From Stenotrophomonas nematodicola (GTDB lineage Bacteria > Pseudomonadota > Gammaproteobacteria > Xanthomonadales > Xanthomonadaceae), in NCBI RefSeq assembly GCF_009467805.1, contig NZ_WIAY01000001.1, positions 124,001-188,000 of the forward strand: 64,000 nucleotides of DNA, in the 5' to 3' direction. Position numbers and translations under genes: made by a program. Positions within the stretch are counted from its first letter, which is position 1. Every line of letters starts with the position of its first letter. Under the pieces are notes generated by a model. It worked only from the letters and a program-made list of their open reading frames with translations. It was not told the origin of the DNA and did no database searches. Below are positions 1 to 6,746 of this stretch, piece after piece.

Positions 1-605
1 ACATGCTGCTCGCCCGGCATGGCTTCGATCCTGCGGCGCTGGTCACCGACGCACTGCTCGCCACGCTGCGCGGGCACACCTGGCCGGAAAACCTCTTCGA
101 GCTGGAACGGGTGGTGGTTCGCCGGGCCGCGCTGGGCGAGGGGGAGCCGCTGCGCGGCAGTGGGCCGCCCGCACCCCCTGCTGATGCCGTCGCCGGTTTC
201 GTGACGCCGCGCCTGGGGCGCCCGGCCGCCCATTGGGCCGGCATCGCACTGCAGGGCGATGCGGCGGCGTTGTACCCGCTGCACGATGCCGTGCGGCGTG
301 CCGTGCTGTTTCTCGGCGAACACCATGCCGAGCCGCTGTCGTTGGGGCTGCTCGCCCGCGAGGTGCACGTCAGTCCGTCGCACCTGGGCTACCTGCTGCG
401 CACCGAGCTGGGCACCTCGTTCAAACCGCTGCTGCAATGCCTGCGCATCGAGCAGGCCAAGCGACTGCTGTGCGAGCAGCCGCGTCTGCGCATCACCGAG
501 ATCGCACAGCGTGTGGGCTTTGGCGACCTCAGCCACTTCGAGCGCAGCTTCCGCCGCCAGGTCGGCGCCTGCCCCCGCGCGTACCGACGCGGTGGGCAGG
601 CGTGA
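1..605 (+). CDS. Sigma-54 AAA+ / AraC-type hybrid regulator, 5' truncated
   Basis: The reading frame is open to the left edge, so the true start lies outside the window and only the C-terminal ~200 residues are seen. They begin with the end of a sigma-54 activator AAA+ domain: the stretch around residues 20-40 (TWPENLFELERVV) matches the WPGNVRELENVV signature. The last ~95 residues are an AraC/XylS helix-turn-helix domain (SLGLLAREVHVSPSHLGYLL, then ITEIAQRVGFGDLSHFERSF). Sigma-54 activators normally end in a Fis-type helix-turn-helix, so an AraC domain in that place is unusual. The gene converges on the Reb operon with 7 nt between the stop codons. It is an obvious candidate regulator of that operon, which is inference. 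The AraC assignment is firm; the AAA+ part rests on a short segment. Confidence 0.8.
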   Translation, partial: MLLARHGFDPAALVTDALLATLRGHTWPENLFELERVVVRRAALGEGEPLRGSGPPAPPADAVAGFVTPRLGRPAAHWAGIALQGDAAALYPLHDAVRRAVLFLGEHHAEPLSLGLLAREVHVSPSHLGYLLRTELGTSFKPLLQCLRIEQAKRLLCEQPRLRITEIAQRVGFGDLSHFERSFRRQVGACPRAYRRGGQA

Positions 606-612
606 CGGTGAA

Positions 613-2370
613 TCAGTCGACGACGAGAAGACTGCGGATCGCGTCGTGCTGACGGCTCAACGCGGTTCGCACCAGATAGTCTTCGATCAGCGCTGCAGCG
701 GCTTTGCGCTGCGCGTCCATGTCAAGCAACGAGGCATATTCAATGCCAGCGTGATCAGGATCCCGCTGGAACGGCGCCTGCAACGCGGAGGCACTGGTCA
801 GCGTAAGGAACGTGGTCGCTTTGTGCCCGTCGAACACCACGAAGGTGCACTCATAGCTGGGTCCACCCGGTCGCGGCGTGTTGTGGGATTGCCACTCAAC
901 CTTGATTCCCTTTCCCGGCACGTCATCCTGGCTCGACTTGCGCTTGGATGCGCCCAACGCCCGTGCGAACTCCGCGGTATCGAATCCAATGATGTCTTCG
1001 TAACTGGCCCGAATCACGGCGGCAGCATCGATTCCGCAAAAACCGATTCGATCGATGGCCAGATACGGATTCTCAGCCAATGCCCTGAACATCGCCAGGT
1101 CGTCACTGTATGCAACGGAGAGCAGTACAGTGTCACCAAATGTCCGCCTCATCGTTTCCAGCGTCCTCCGCAGGCGTTGCCGGCCCTGGGTGATGCGCTC
1201 GGCCGACGCCGTGCTGACATGTCCCTTCCAGAAGTTCCCGTCGCTCGCGGCGGTACGCTGGGCGATGGAATCCATCAGCGCCTTGCACATGTCTTCAGCG
1301 CTGTCGCCTTCGGCGGCAACGGTATCACCTGCCATCGCGTTCACCGTGTCGCGGAAGCCAGCCTGGCGCTCAGGCGTTGTATAGCTCTGGTATATCTGCC
1401 CGATGCGCTGGAGGCGTTTTGGCAGCTTGTCCGCATGGTGTGAGGATTTGTCTGCCACCTCACAGATCATGGTCAGGTTCTCGCGCAGGTGGTAGTCCAG
1501 GTCCGGCAGGGGCAACGTGACGCCCATATCGGTGCCCGGGACGATCCTGAGTCGATTGCGCTCCAGGTCGGACCAGGTGGCCACCGCTTCGATGGTGTCC
1601 CGGCGGGGCAGGGTGACGTCGATCAGCTCCATCAGGATGGGACGCGAGCTCAGGTTCGGGTCCGGCCCTGCGCCTGCGCCGTTCTGACGCTCGCCGTGCC
1701 AGGTGTATCCCAGGCGGTGAAGCGCAAACGGTTTGATTCCGTCGTTGAGAAGGATGCCGGGCAGGAGCGTGGGCGAAGGGATCGTTTCGTCGCTGAGCTG
1801 GCGCCGGTCATCGGTCCACAGCCCGAGACGATCGCGATCGAAGACCCGTCTCAACGTTTGCGGTGAATCACAGGCAAGCGTGTAGTTGACGGTCGCGTCG
1901 GCGGGCAGGGCTTCAGTGACGGGACGCAGTGGCGATACATCCTGTGGCCGCGCATTGATCGCGGTTGCAACCTTGAGCCCTGCAGTCCGCAGTGCATCGA
2001 TCAGGATGTCTTCGATGTCACCGTACAGGCTGTTCTGGATTGTCGCAGGCAACCACGGATCGATGATGGCCTGGGTGTCCCAGTCCGACTTTCCCACGCC
2101 GAAAAGATCATGGTCACCGCGCGATATCGCCATGATCGCATCGAACGCATTGCCGCCCTTGATGTAGAACCGTACGGCGCGGGGCGCTTTCCGCAGGGGG
2201 AACTTTTCGCGCACGGATGCGTCGAGCTGATCGATCCTGTCGGCGATCTCGGCGAGCGATTCCACCAGTGCTTTGCGGATGCCGGGATGGTTGGCCGCGT
2301 TGTTGATCAGTGCGGTGAGGCGACGACTGAACTCGCGACGCACCTCGCGCTGGGCGCTTGTCTCTTTCAT
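613..2370 (-). CDS. Reb-operon protein with nucleotidyltransferase-like motifs
   Basis: This 585-residue protein is the last gene of the R-body operon. The ATG is chosen because it overlaps the upstream stop (ATGA) and is preceded by GGAGG. No family was recognised by name, but three motifs fit the pol-beta nucleotidyltransferase pattern: KGGNA at residues 71-75, SDWD at 95-98 (two metal-binding acids in D-x-D spacing) and LIDV with Asp251 as a possible third acid. The gap between GG and DxD is somewhat longer than in minimal nucleotidyltransferases. No signal peptide or membrane segment is apparent. Its place in the operon suggests a regulatory, modifying or toxic role linked to R-bodies. 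The enzymatic reading is inference from motifs alone. Confidence 0.72.
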   Translation of the reverse strand: MKETSAQREVRREFSRRLTALINNAANHPGIRKALVESLAEIADRIDQLDASVREKFPLRKAPRAVRFYIKGGNAFDAIMAISRGDHDLFGVGKSDWDTQAIIDPWLPATIQNSLYGDIEDILIDALRTAGLKVATAINARPQDVSPLRPVTEALPADATVNYTLACDSPQTLRRVFDRDRLGLWTDDRRQLSDETIPSPTLLPGILLNDGIKPFALHRLGYTWHGERQNGAGAGPDPNLSSRPILMELIDVTLPRRDTIEAVATWSDLERNRLRIVPGTDMGVTLPLPDLDYHLRENLTMICEVADKSSHHADKLPKRLQRIGQIYQSYTTPERQAGFRDTVNAMAGDTVAAEGDSAEDMCKALMDSIAQRTAASDGNFWKGHVSTASAERITQGRQRLRRTLETMRRTFGDTVLLSVAYSDDLAMFRALAENPYLAIDRIGFCGIDAAAVIRASYEDIIGFDTAEFARALGASKRKSSQDDVPGKGIKVEWQSHNTPRPGGPSYECTFVVFDGHKATTFLTLTSASALQAPFQRDPDHAGIEYASLLDMDAQRKAAAALIEDYLVRTALSRQHDAIRSLLVVD

Positions 2371-2909
2371 TGGGGATCCTCCTTGCCCGACGCCGCCCCC
2401 ATCGCCTGGTCGGCCTCGCGGATGGCGGCCTCCATCGCGGCGTCGGCGGCGCTGTCGGCCTGCTGCATCGCGCGGGTGGCGGCGTCCATCGCCTGCACCA
2501 TTGCATCCGTCGCGCCAGGCAGGCCCTGCATCGCCCTCTGCACAGCGGCATCGCTCTCGGCCATCGCCTTGTCCACCAGGGTCTGGGCCATCAGCAGGGT
2601 GTCCTGCATCAGCGCAGGGCCGCTGGGGGGCGCAGGCGTGGTTGGCGCACCTGGCGCCGGGGTAGGGGTGTCGTCGACCATGTTCGGTTCTCCTTGGCGG
2701 CGGGATGCGGAGCGAAAGGAACGGGCAGGTGATGCCGGCGTGGCGGCCTGCAGGGTGGCCAACGCGTCGCGCAGCGCCTGTTCGGCATCGGCCAGCGCAC
2801 GGCTGGCGCCATCCACTGCAGCGCGCCGCCCCTGTTGCACGGCCTCCTGGGCGGCGGCCGTTGCGGTGGCCAGCCGCTCGGCCTGTGCGTCGCGCGCGAC
2901 GGCGCTCAT
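2367..2909 (-). CDS. Ala-rich helical protein of the R-body operon
   Basis: This 180-residue protein overlaps both neighbours by ATGA junctions, so it should be translationally coupled in the operon. It is rich in Ala, Gln, Met and Asp. Residues 1-60 and 95-175 are predicted by eye to be helical or coiled, joined by a Pro/Thr/Ala linker around residues 76-95. The C-terminal half (repeated AM-x-AAxxAMQQAD-type segments) is compositionally like Reb proteins, but I cannot assign it to that family. An internal ATG at 2681 has a textbook AAGGAG eight bases upstream, so a shorter product of about 104 residues (MVDDTPTP...) may also be made. Function unknown. Confidence 0.7.
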   Translation of the reverse strand: MSAVARDAQAERLATATAAAQEAVQQGRRAAVDGASRALADAEQALRDALATLQAATPASPARSFRSASRRQGEPNMVDDTPTPAPGAPTTPAPPSGPALMQDTLLMAQTLVDKAMAESDAAVQRAMQGLPGATDAMVQAMDAATRAMQQADSAADAAMEAAIREADQAMGAASGKEDPQ

Positions 2910-3958
2910 GCGGGGGGTGCCTCGGGCGCGACACCTGCGGTGGGCGCGGGGCCGAAGAACTGCAGCGAAACCACACCGTGGTCCACCTGCAGCACGGCGC
3001 GCACGCCATCGGCATCGATCTGGAACGTGCCGCGGCGTCCGTCCTGCGCGAGGCGGCCCTGGGTGGGGCGATGCGCGGTGAGGAAGGCCCGCGCGCGGTC
3101 CAGGTACGCGGTGGCTGCAGCCGCAGCCACCGGGGGATCGGCAAGGTCGCCGGACGTGTTCGCCGCCACCTGCTGTGCGGCCAGGGAAATGCGGTCGAAG
3201 CCCACGGGGCGATCCTGCAGCCAGGTGGCCAGGCTGGCCGCCACCTCGGCCGGAGACGGCAGGCCATCCACCTGCGGGCAGTCCAGCGCGCCGAGCAGCG
3301 CCGGCAGCAGCGCCTGCATCGTCGCCGTGGCGGCCTGTTCGCGCCCCTCCGGCGTGGAGGCCGACGATGCGCAGCGCGCATACAGGCGCAGGTAATCGCC
3401 GAATTCCACCGGCGTGCGTGCCTGCGCCGCCGCAAAGGCGCCGGCCTCCTTGATCACATCCAGCGGGATCCCCAGCGTCGGGCAGGCGATGACGGTCTCC
3501 GCCAGCGCCAGCGATTCACCGAAGTCCATGCACTGGAACAGCGGCGATGTCTCCAGCTGGAACTCGCGCAGCCCCAGCGTGCCGGTCATCAGATAGGCCA
3601 TGTCGGCCAGGTAGTGATCGGTGCGGATACGGTGGATCTGCGCGTCCAGCACGTCGTCGTGCTCCCCGGCCTCATAGCGCGCCAACAGGTCCAGATCGTT
3701 TGGCCCCAGGGTCATCAGCTTGACCGGGCTGATCCGGGTCATCAGCCGCGGCAACAGGGTGAGCGGCGAGGCGTGCAGGCCGCTCTGGACGGTCTCCAGC
3801 AACAGCGTTTCATCGGCGAACGCATAGCGGCGGCTGGTCGATGCAAGCGCCCACGCCAGCCATTCGGGACCGCCGTCGATGAAGCGCAGCACCTGCTGGC
3901 AGCGTGGCGAGAGCTGTGCGGGGTCGGTAATGGTGCGGCCTGCCAGTGTCACGGTCAT
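2906..3958 (-). CDS. Unrecognised protein of the R-body operon
   Basis: This 350-residue protein is not recognised. It starts at an ATG preceded by AGGAG and ends in an ATGA overlap with the next gene. The first ~200 residues look like a mostly alpha-helical soluble domain (LSPRCQQVLRFIDGGPEWLAW near the N terminus). Residues ~235-300 are Ala-rich. The last 50 residues include a short beta-like stretch (FQIDADGVRAVLQVDHGVVSLQ) and end in a Pro/Ala tail. No signal peptide and no catalytic motif are evident. Its position between the small Reb-like genes and the nucleotidyltransferase-like gene suggests an accessory role in R-body assembly or deployment, which is inference from context only. Confidence 0.75.
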   Translation of the reverse strand: MTVTLAGRTITDPAQLSPRCQQVLRFIDGGPEWLAWALASTSRRYAFADETLLLETVQSGLHASPLTLLPRLMTRISPVKLMTLGPNDLDLLARYEAGEHDDVLDAQIHRIRTDHYLADMAYLMTGTLGLREFQLETSPLFQCMDFGESLALAETVIACPTLGIPLDVIKEAGAFAAAQARTPVEFGDYLRLYARCASSASTPEGREQAATATMQALLPALLGALDCPQVDGLPSPAEVAASLATWLQDRPVGFDRISLAAQQVAANTSGDLADPPVAAAAATAYLDRARAFLTAHRPTQGRLAQDGRRGTFQIDADGVRAVLQVDHGVVSLQFFGPAPTAGVAPEAPPA

Positions 3959-3975
3959 GGCGGTTCTCCTGGGAC

Positions 3976-4323
3976 TCAGCCGGCCGGGAAATCTTTGAGC
4001 ACGGTCGCGGCGGCGGTGCCGACGCGCGCGAAGTCGTCGGTGGCGCCCTGCATCAGCGACTGGGCCTGGGTCAGCGCCTTGGCGTACTTGTCTTCCCCGG
4101 TGGCCAGGTACTGCGCCATTGCGACGCCGGCCGCCGTGGTGGCGATGGTGGAGACATTGCGCAGCGCATCGGCTGCATCCTGCACGGCGATGGCCGCCGA
4201 CTGCGCCACCGACTGGTACGCCTTGCCAGCGCCACTGGTGAGCACCACCTGTGGACTCATGGTGGCGAGCTGCACCTGGTTGATGACATCGATGACCTGG
4301 GCATTGACCTTGGTCGGGTCCAT
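3976..4323 (-). CDS. Diverged Reb-like R-body protein
   Basis: This 115-residue protein opens with MDPTKVNAQVIDVINQVQLATM, the same layout as the RebB N terminus: a short leader, then a polar helix containing Asn-x-Q-[IV]-x-D-x-[IV]. It continues with Ala/Thr/Gln-rich helices (VAQSAAIAVQDAADALRN). R-bodies are coiled protein ribbons built from small hydrophobic-helical Reb proteins of about this size. The sequence is clearly diverged from the four near-identical RebB copies upstream and has an extra C-terminal region of about 30 residues. The AAGGAA ribosome-binding site sits 5-6 bases before the ATG. It is probably a ribbon component or an assembly partner. Confidence 0.7.
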   Translation of the reverse strand: MDPTKVNAQVIDVINQVQLATMSPQVVLTSGAGKAYQSVAQSAAIAVQDAADALRNVSTIATTAAGVAMAQYLATGEDKYAKALTQAQSLMQGATDDFARVGTAAATVLKDFPAG

Positions 4324-4341
4324 GAGAGTTCCTTGCTGGCG

Positions 4342-4896
4342 TCAGGAGGACGGGGTGTCGTTCGGATCGGACGCCGGCGCGGCAGGTGCCGGCGGAGGCG
4401 ACGGCGGCGGCGGCGAAGGCGGAGTGGCTGCGGCCGAGAGGTCGTGCAGGGTCTGCAGGTCTGCCTGCGCGGCGCTCGCGTTGGCGCTGCTCCCGGTGGC
4501 CTGCGCCTTGAGTGCGCCGATGGCGGCCTTGCCTTCCGCCGTGGCGGCGGCGATCACGGCGGCCGGCGGTGGCGGGATCGGCGGCGGGCCCGGCAGCGCA
4601 GCCACATTCGGCGGCGGCGGCGGTACGGGCGGCGGCGGTACGGGCGGCGGCGGTGGCGGCGGCACCGGGAACGGCGCGGAGATCATCTTGGCGCAGGCGG
4701 CGGTGATCGCCGCCGCGCTGATCATGCTCGCGCTCTGCTGGCGGTTGACCGCGTTGTGCATCGCATTGCCAAGTGTTTCCAGCAGTACGATGTCGAGCAT
4801 CGCATGCGCCTGGCCGGGCGCCTGGCCGGCCGCGAGCGTCACGATGCCATTGACCGTATCGACGATCTGGCTGTTCATGGTTCCTGGGTCGCTCAT
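4342..4896 (-). CDS. Reb-like protein with polyproline extension
   Basis: The 184-residue product has a Reb-like N-terminal domain (residues ~7-75, with MNSQIVDTVNGIVTLAAGQ and NAMHNAVNRQQS, which align with the RebB repeats). A run of polyproline follows at about residues 76-112 (blocks of 3-7 Pro separated by Val), then an Ala-rich helix and a second Pro/Ser tail. The start at 4896 gives an ATGA overlap with the upstream gene; a second in-frame ATG lies at 4878. Polyproline runs stall ribosomes and usually need EF-P, so expression may be tuned at translation. The rigid Pro arm could be a spacer or anchor on the R-body ribbon, which is speculation. Confidence 0.72.
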   Translation of the reverse strand: MSDPGTMNSQIVDTVNGIVTLAAGQAPGQAHAMLDIVLLETLGNAMHNAVNRQQSASMISAAAITAACAKMISAPFPVPPPPPPPVPPPPVPPPPPNVAALPGPPPIPPPPAAVIAAATAEGKAAIGALKAQATGSSANASAAQADLQTLHDLSAAATPPSPPPPSPPPAPAAPASDPNDTPSS

Positions 4897-5129
4897 GTCG
4901 ACGTCGCTCCTTTCTGGATGATCATGGCAAGGGTCTGTGCGAGTGCGGCACCGGCCATGACCTGTCCGCGTTGCTGGTTGGCGATGGCGTTCTGCATGGC
5001 CAGGCCGAGCGAATCGGCCATCGTCAGGTAGGTCGCCACCATCGCGAAGGCGGGCGCCTGGCCAAGGGCCATCGCCGACCCTGCGTCGGTGATATCGACC
5101 AGGGCGGCGATGGCGGGGACGTCGGCCAT
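4893..5129 (-). CDS. Diverged Reb-like R-body protein
   Basis: The 78-residue product shares the overall RebB pattern: an N-terminal segment, then helices with A-x-AMxxxYLTMADSLGLAMQNAIANQQRG. That lines up with the NLYQATAQALANAAHNATNAQQQ segment of the canonical copies, including the A-x-N-A-x-x-N-Q-Q core. It lacks the usual MAFPTAVN leader. No strong ribosome-binding site is visible before the ATG. Its stop overlaps the next start (ATGA). It is probably a minor R-body subunit. Confidence 0.68.
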   Translation of the reverse strand: MADVPAIAALVDITDAGSAMALGQAPAFAMVATYLTMADSLGLAMQNAIANQQRGQVMAGAALAQTLAMIIQKGATST

Positions 5130-5194
5130 GCCGTACGTTCCAGACCGGGATGGTCCGGCACGTCAGGCGCGATCCCCCGCGCCTGCGGGCCGGA

Positions 5195-5467
5195 TCAGCC
5201 CAGGCCCAGGATTTCCCGCGTGGCCACGCCGTTGGACGCGGTGTCGATCGCATACAGGGTGGACACCCCCTGCGTGGTCGACGCCTGCATGGTCACGTAG
5301 GACTGCTGCTGGTTGTTGGTCGCGTTGTGCGCGGCGTTGGACAACGCCTGGCTGGTGGCGACGAACAGGTTGCCCATCGCGATCGCCGGCGAATCGCCGA
5401 GGACCTTGGTGTTCACCTGCGAAACCGAATCGGTGATCTGGTTGTTGACGGCAGTGGGAAATGCCAT
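5195..5467 (-). CDS. rebB: RebB-family R-body protein, copy 4
   Basis: A 90-residue member of the RebB (killing-trait) family, the building block of R-bodies, which are large proteinaceous ribbons that roll and unroll. It has the MAFPTAVNNQITDSVSQVN leader, the AIAMGNL segment, the NAAHNATNNQQQ core and a terminal VATREILG. Among the four canonical copies it is the most diverged in the middle (FVATSQALSN). AAGGAG precedes the ATG. It lies in a tandem array whose members differ at only a few positions, suggesting recent duplication. Confidence 0.9.
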   Translation of the reverse strand: MAFPTAVNNQITDSVSQVNTKVLGDSPAIAMGNLFVATSQALSNAAHNATNNQQQSYVTMQASTTQGVSTLYAIDTASNGVATREILGLG

Positions 5468-5523
5468 GGTGGTTGCTCCTTGTGGGACGACTGCGGAATG
5501 GAAGGGTCCAGCGGCGGGTCACA

Positions 5524-5790
5524 TCAGCCGAGGATCTTCCGGGTGGCGGCGCCGGTAGCGCCGGTATCGAGCGAGTAGAGCAGCGACACGCCCATCGTGG
5601 TCGCCGCCTGCGCGGTGACGTACATCTGCTGCTGCGCCAGCGTGGCGTTGTGCGCGGCGTTGGCCAGCGCCTGCGCGGTGGCCTGGTACAGGTTGCCCAT
5701 CGCAGTGGCCGGGGCAGTGCCCAGCACCTGCAGGTTGGCCTGGGAGACCGAATCGGTGATCTGGTCGTTGACGGCGGTCGGGAATGCCAT
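5524..5790 (-). CDS. rebB: RebB-family R-body protein, copy 3
   Basis: The 88-residue product has the RebB signature MAFPTAVNDQITDSVSQAN, then LYQATAQALANAAHNATLAQQQMYVTAQAATT and a C-terminal ATRKILG. It differs from the other copies mainly at LQVLGTAPATAMG and LAQQQM. An AAGGAG ribosome-binding site lies upstream and the intergenic gaps on both sides are about 30-60 nt. It is expected to co-polymerise with or substitute for the neighbouring copies in the ribbon. Confidence 0.9.
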   Translation of the reverse strand: MAFPTAVNDQITDSVSQANLQVLGTAPATAMGNLYQATAQALANAAHNATLAQQQMYVTAQAATTMGVSLLYSLDTGATGAATRKILG

Positions 5791-5818
5791 GTGCGCGACT
5801 CCTTGGCGTCAGGCGGGA

Positions 5819-6088
5819 TTACGCGCCCAGGATCTGCTTGGTGGCCACGCCGGTGCTGGCGGTGTCCACGGCATACAGGGTGGCAACACCCATCGTGGTG
5901 GCGGCCTGGGCGGTCACATAGCTCTGCTGCTGCGCGTTGGTGGCGTTGTGCGCGGCATTGGCCAGCGCCTGGGCGGTTGCCTGGTACAGATTGCCCATCG
6001 CGATGGCCGGGGCGTCGCCCAGCACCTTGGTGTTGACCTGGGTCACCGAGTCGGTGATCTGGTTGTTGACGGCGGTCGGAAATGCCAT
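5819..6088 (-). CDS. rebB: RebB-family R-body protein, copy 2
   Basis: The 89-residue RebB protein carries MAFPTAVNNQITDSVTQVN, KVLGDAPAIAMG and LYQATAQALANAAHNATNAQQQ and ends VATKQILGA. AAGGAG is correctly spaced before the ATG. It is nearly identical to copy 1 through the central region, so the pair is probably the most recent duplication of the array. Confidence 0.9.
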   Translation of the reverse strand: MAFPTAVNNQITDSVTQVNTKVLGDAPAIAMGNLYQATAQALANAAHNATNAQQQSYVTAQAATTMGVATLYAVDTASTGVATKQILGA

Positions 6089-6126
6089 GTAATGCTCCTT
6101 GTTATGCAGCGGTCAGTGATGCGCGA

Positions 6127-6414
6127 TCAGCCCAGGCCACGAACGCCGGTGCTGAGGATTTCCTTGGTGGCCACGGCGGTGGAGGCGGTATCGATGGAGT
6201 ACAGCGTGGCCACCCCCATCGTGGTGGCCGACTGCGCGGTCACGTAGCTCTGCTGCTGGGCGTTGGTGGCGTTGTGGGCAGCGTTGGCCAGCGCCTGCGC
6301 GGTGGCCTGGTACAGGTTGCCCATCGCGATCGCCGGCGCATCGCCGAGGACCTTGGTGTTGGCCTGGGTGACGGAATCGGTGATCTGGTCGTTGACGGCG
6401 GTCGGGAATGCCAT
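6127..6414 (-). CDS. rebB: RebB-family R-body protein, copy 1 (operon head)
   Basis: The first gene of the R-body operon encodes 95 residues. The ATG at 6414 is chosen over upstream frame extension because it begins the conserved MAFPTAVNDQITDSVTQAN leader and has AGGAG six bases upstream. The central region is typical RebB; the C terminus is slightly longer than in the other copies (VATKEILSTGVRGLG). A sigma-54-like element lies about 60 bp upstream. As promoter-proximal copy it is likely the most abundant subunit. Confidence 0.9.
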   Translation of the reverse strand: MAFPTAVNDQITDSVTQANTKVLGDAPAIAMGNLYQATAQALANAAHNATNAQQQSYVTAQSATTMGVATLYSIDTASTAVATKEILSTGVRGLG

Positions 6415-6746
6415 GTGAATCTCCTGCGGTTGTGGGTAGGCAAGACGGCGGAACTTCACGGCGTCCGGGTCCTGCCGATCATTGGCCACCGGTCTGTCGC
6501 TGTGCCGGGGAGCGTCACGTGGCGGAAGGTCGTTGCACCGTGGGGTCACAGTAGGCCGACGACCGAAACGCCGATACGCGCCAATGACGGAAAATGCGGC
6601 GCCGATGACGGCAAAGCAGGGCGGTGCTGTCGGGAGAATCCCGACACTGATGCGCGATTGCGCTGTATTCACGCGATTGCGTACCGCCACAGTGGTGCGG
6701 CAGGAGCGGATATGGAAGGATTGGGGCCACTACCCAGGGAATGGAG
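6415..6746. promoter_or_regulatory. Divergent control region of the R-body operon
   Basis: These 332 bases separate the minus-strand Reb operon from the plus-strand nuclease-like gene. No convincing small gene is present. The part nearest the Reb operon contains the sigma-54-like element listed separately. The middle (about 6570-6640) repeats ATGACGG and CCGATGACGG motifs that could be activator sites, but no clear palindrome was found. The region should drive both units. Confidence 0.5.
6473..6488 (-). promoter_or_regulatory. Possible sigma-54 promoter for the Reb operon
   Basis: Read on the minus strand, this is TGGCCAATGATCGGCA. It keeps the invariant sigma-54 spacing, GG then 10 bases then GC, and the TGGC half of the -24 element, but the TTGC half of the -12 element is degenerate (CGGC). 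Transcription would start about 12 bases further, giving a leader of ~45 nt before the first rebB. The match is weak on its own. The presence of a sigma-54-type activator remnant at the other end of the operon makes it worth listing. Confidence 0.3.

Noticed and set aside
2371..3435. N-terminal extension of the nucleotidyltransferase-like gene by 355 codons
   Set aside because: The extension overlaps two other coupled genes and is Arg/Pro-rich shadow sequence; the ATGA junction and GGAGG at 2370 define the start.
6520..6537. TGGC...TTGCA sigma-54-like element on the plus strand
   Set aside because: The spacing between the two halves is two bases too long and the GG-N10-GC rule fails.
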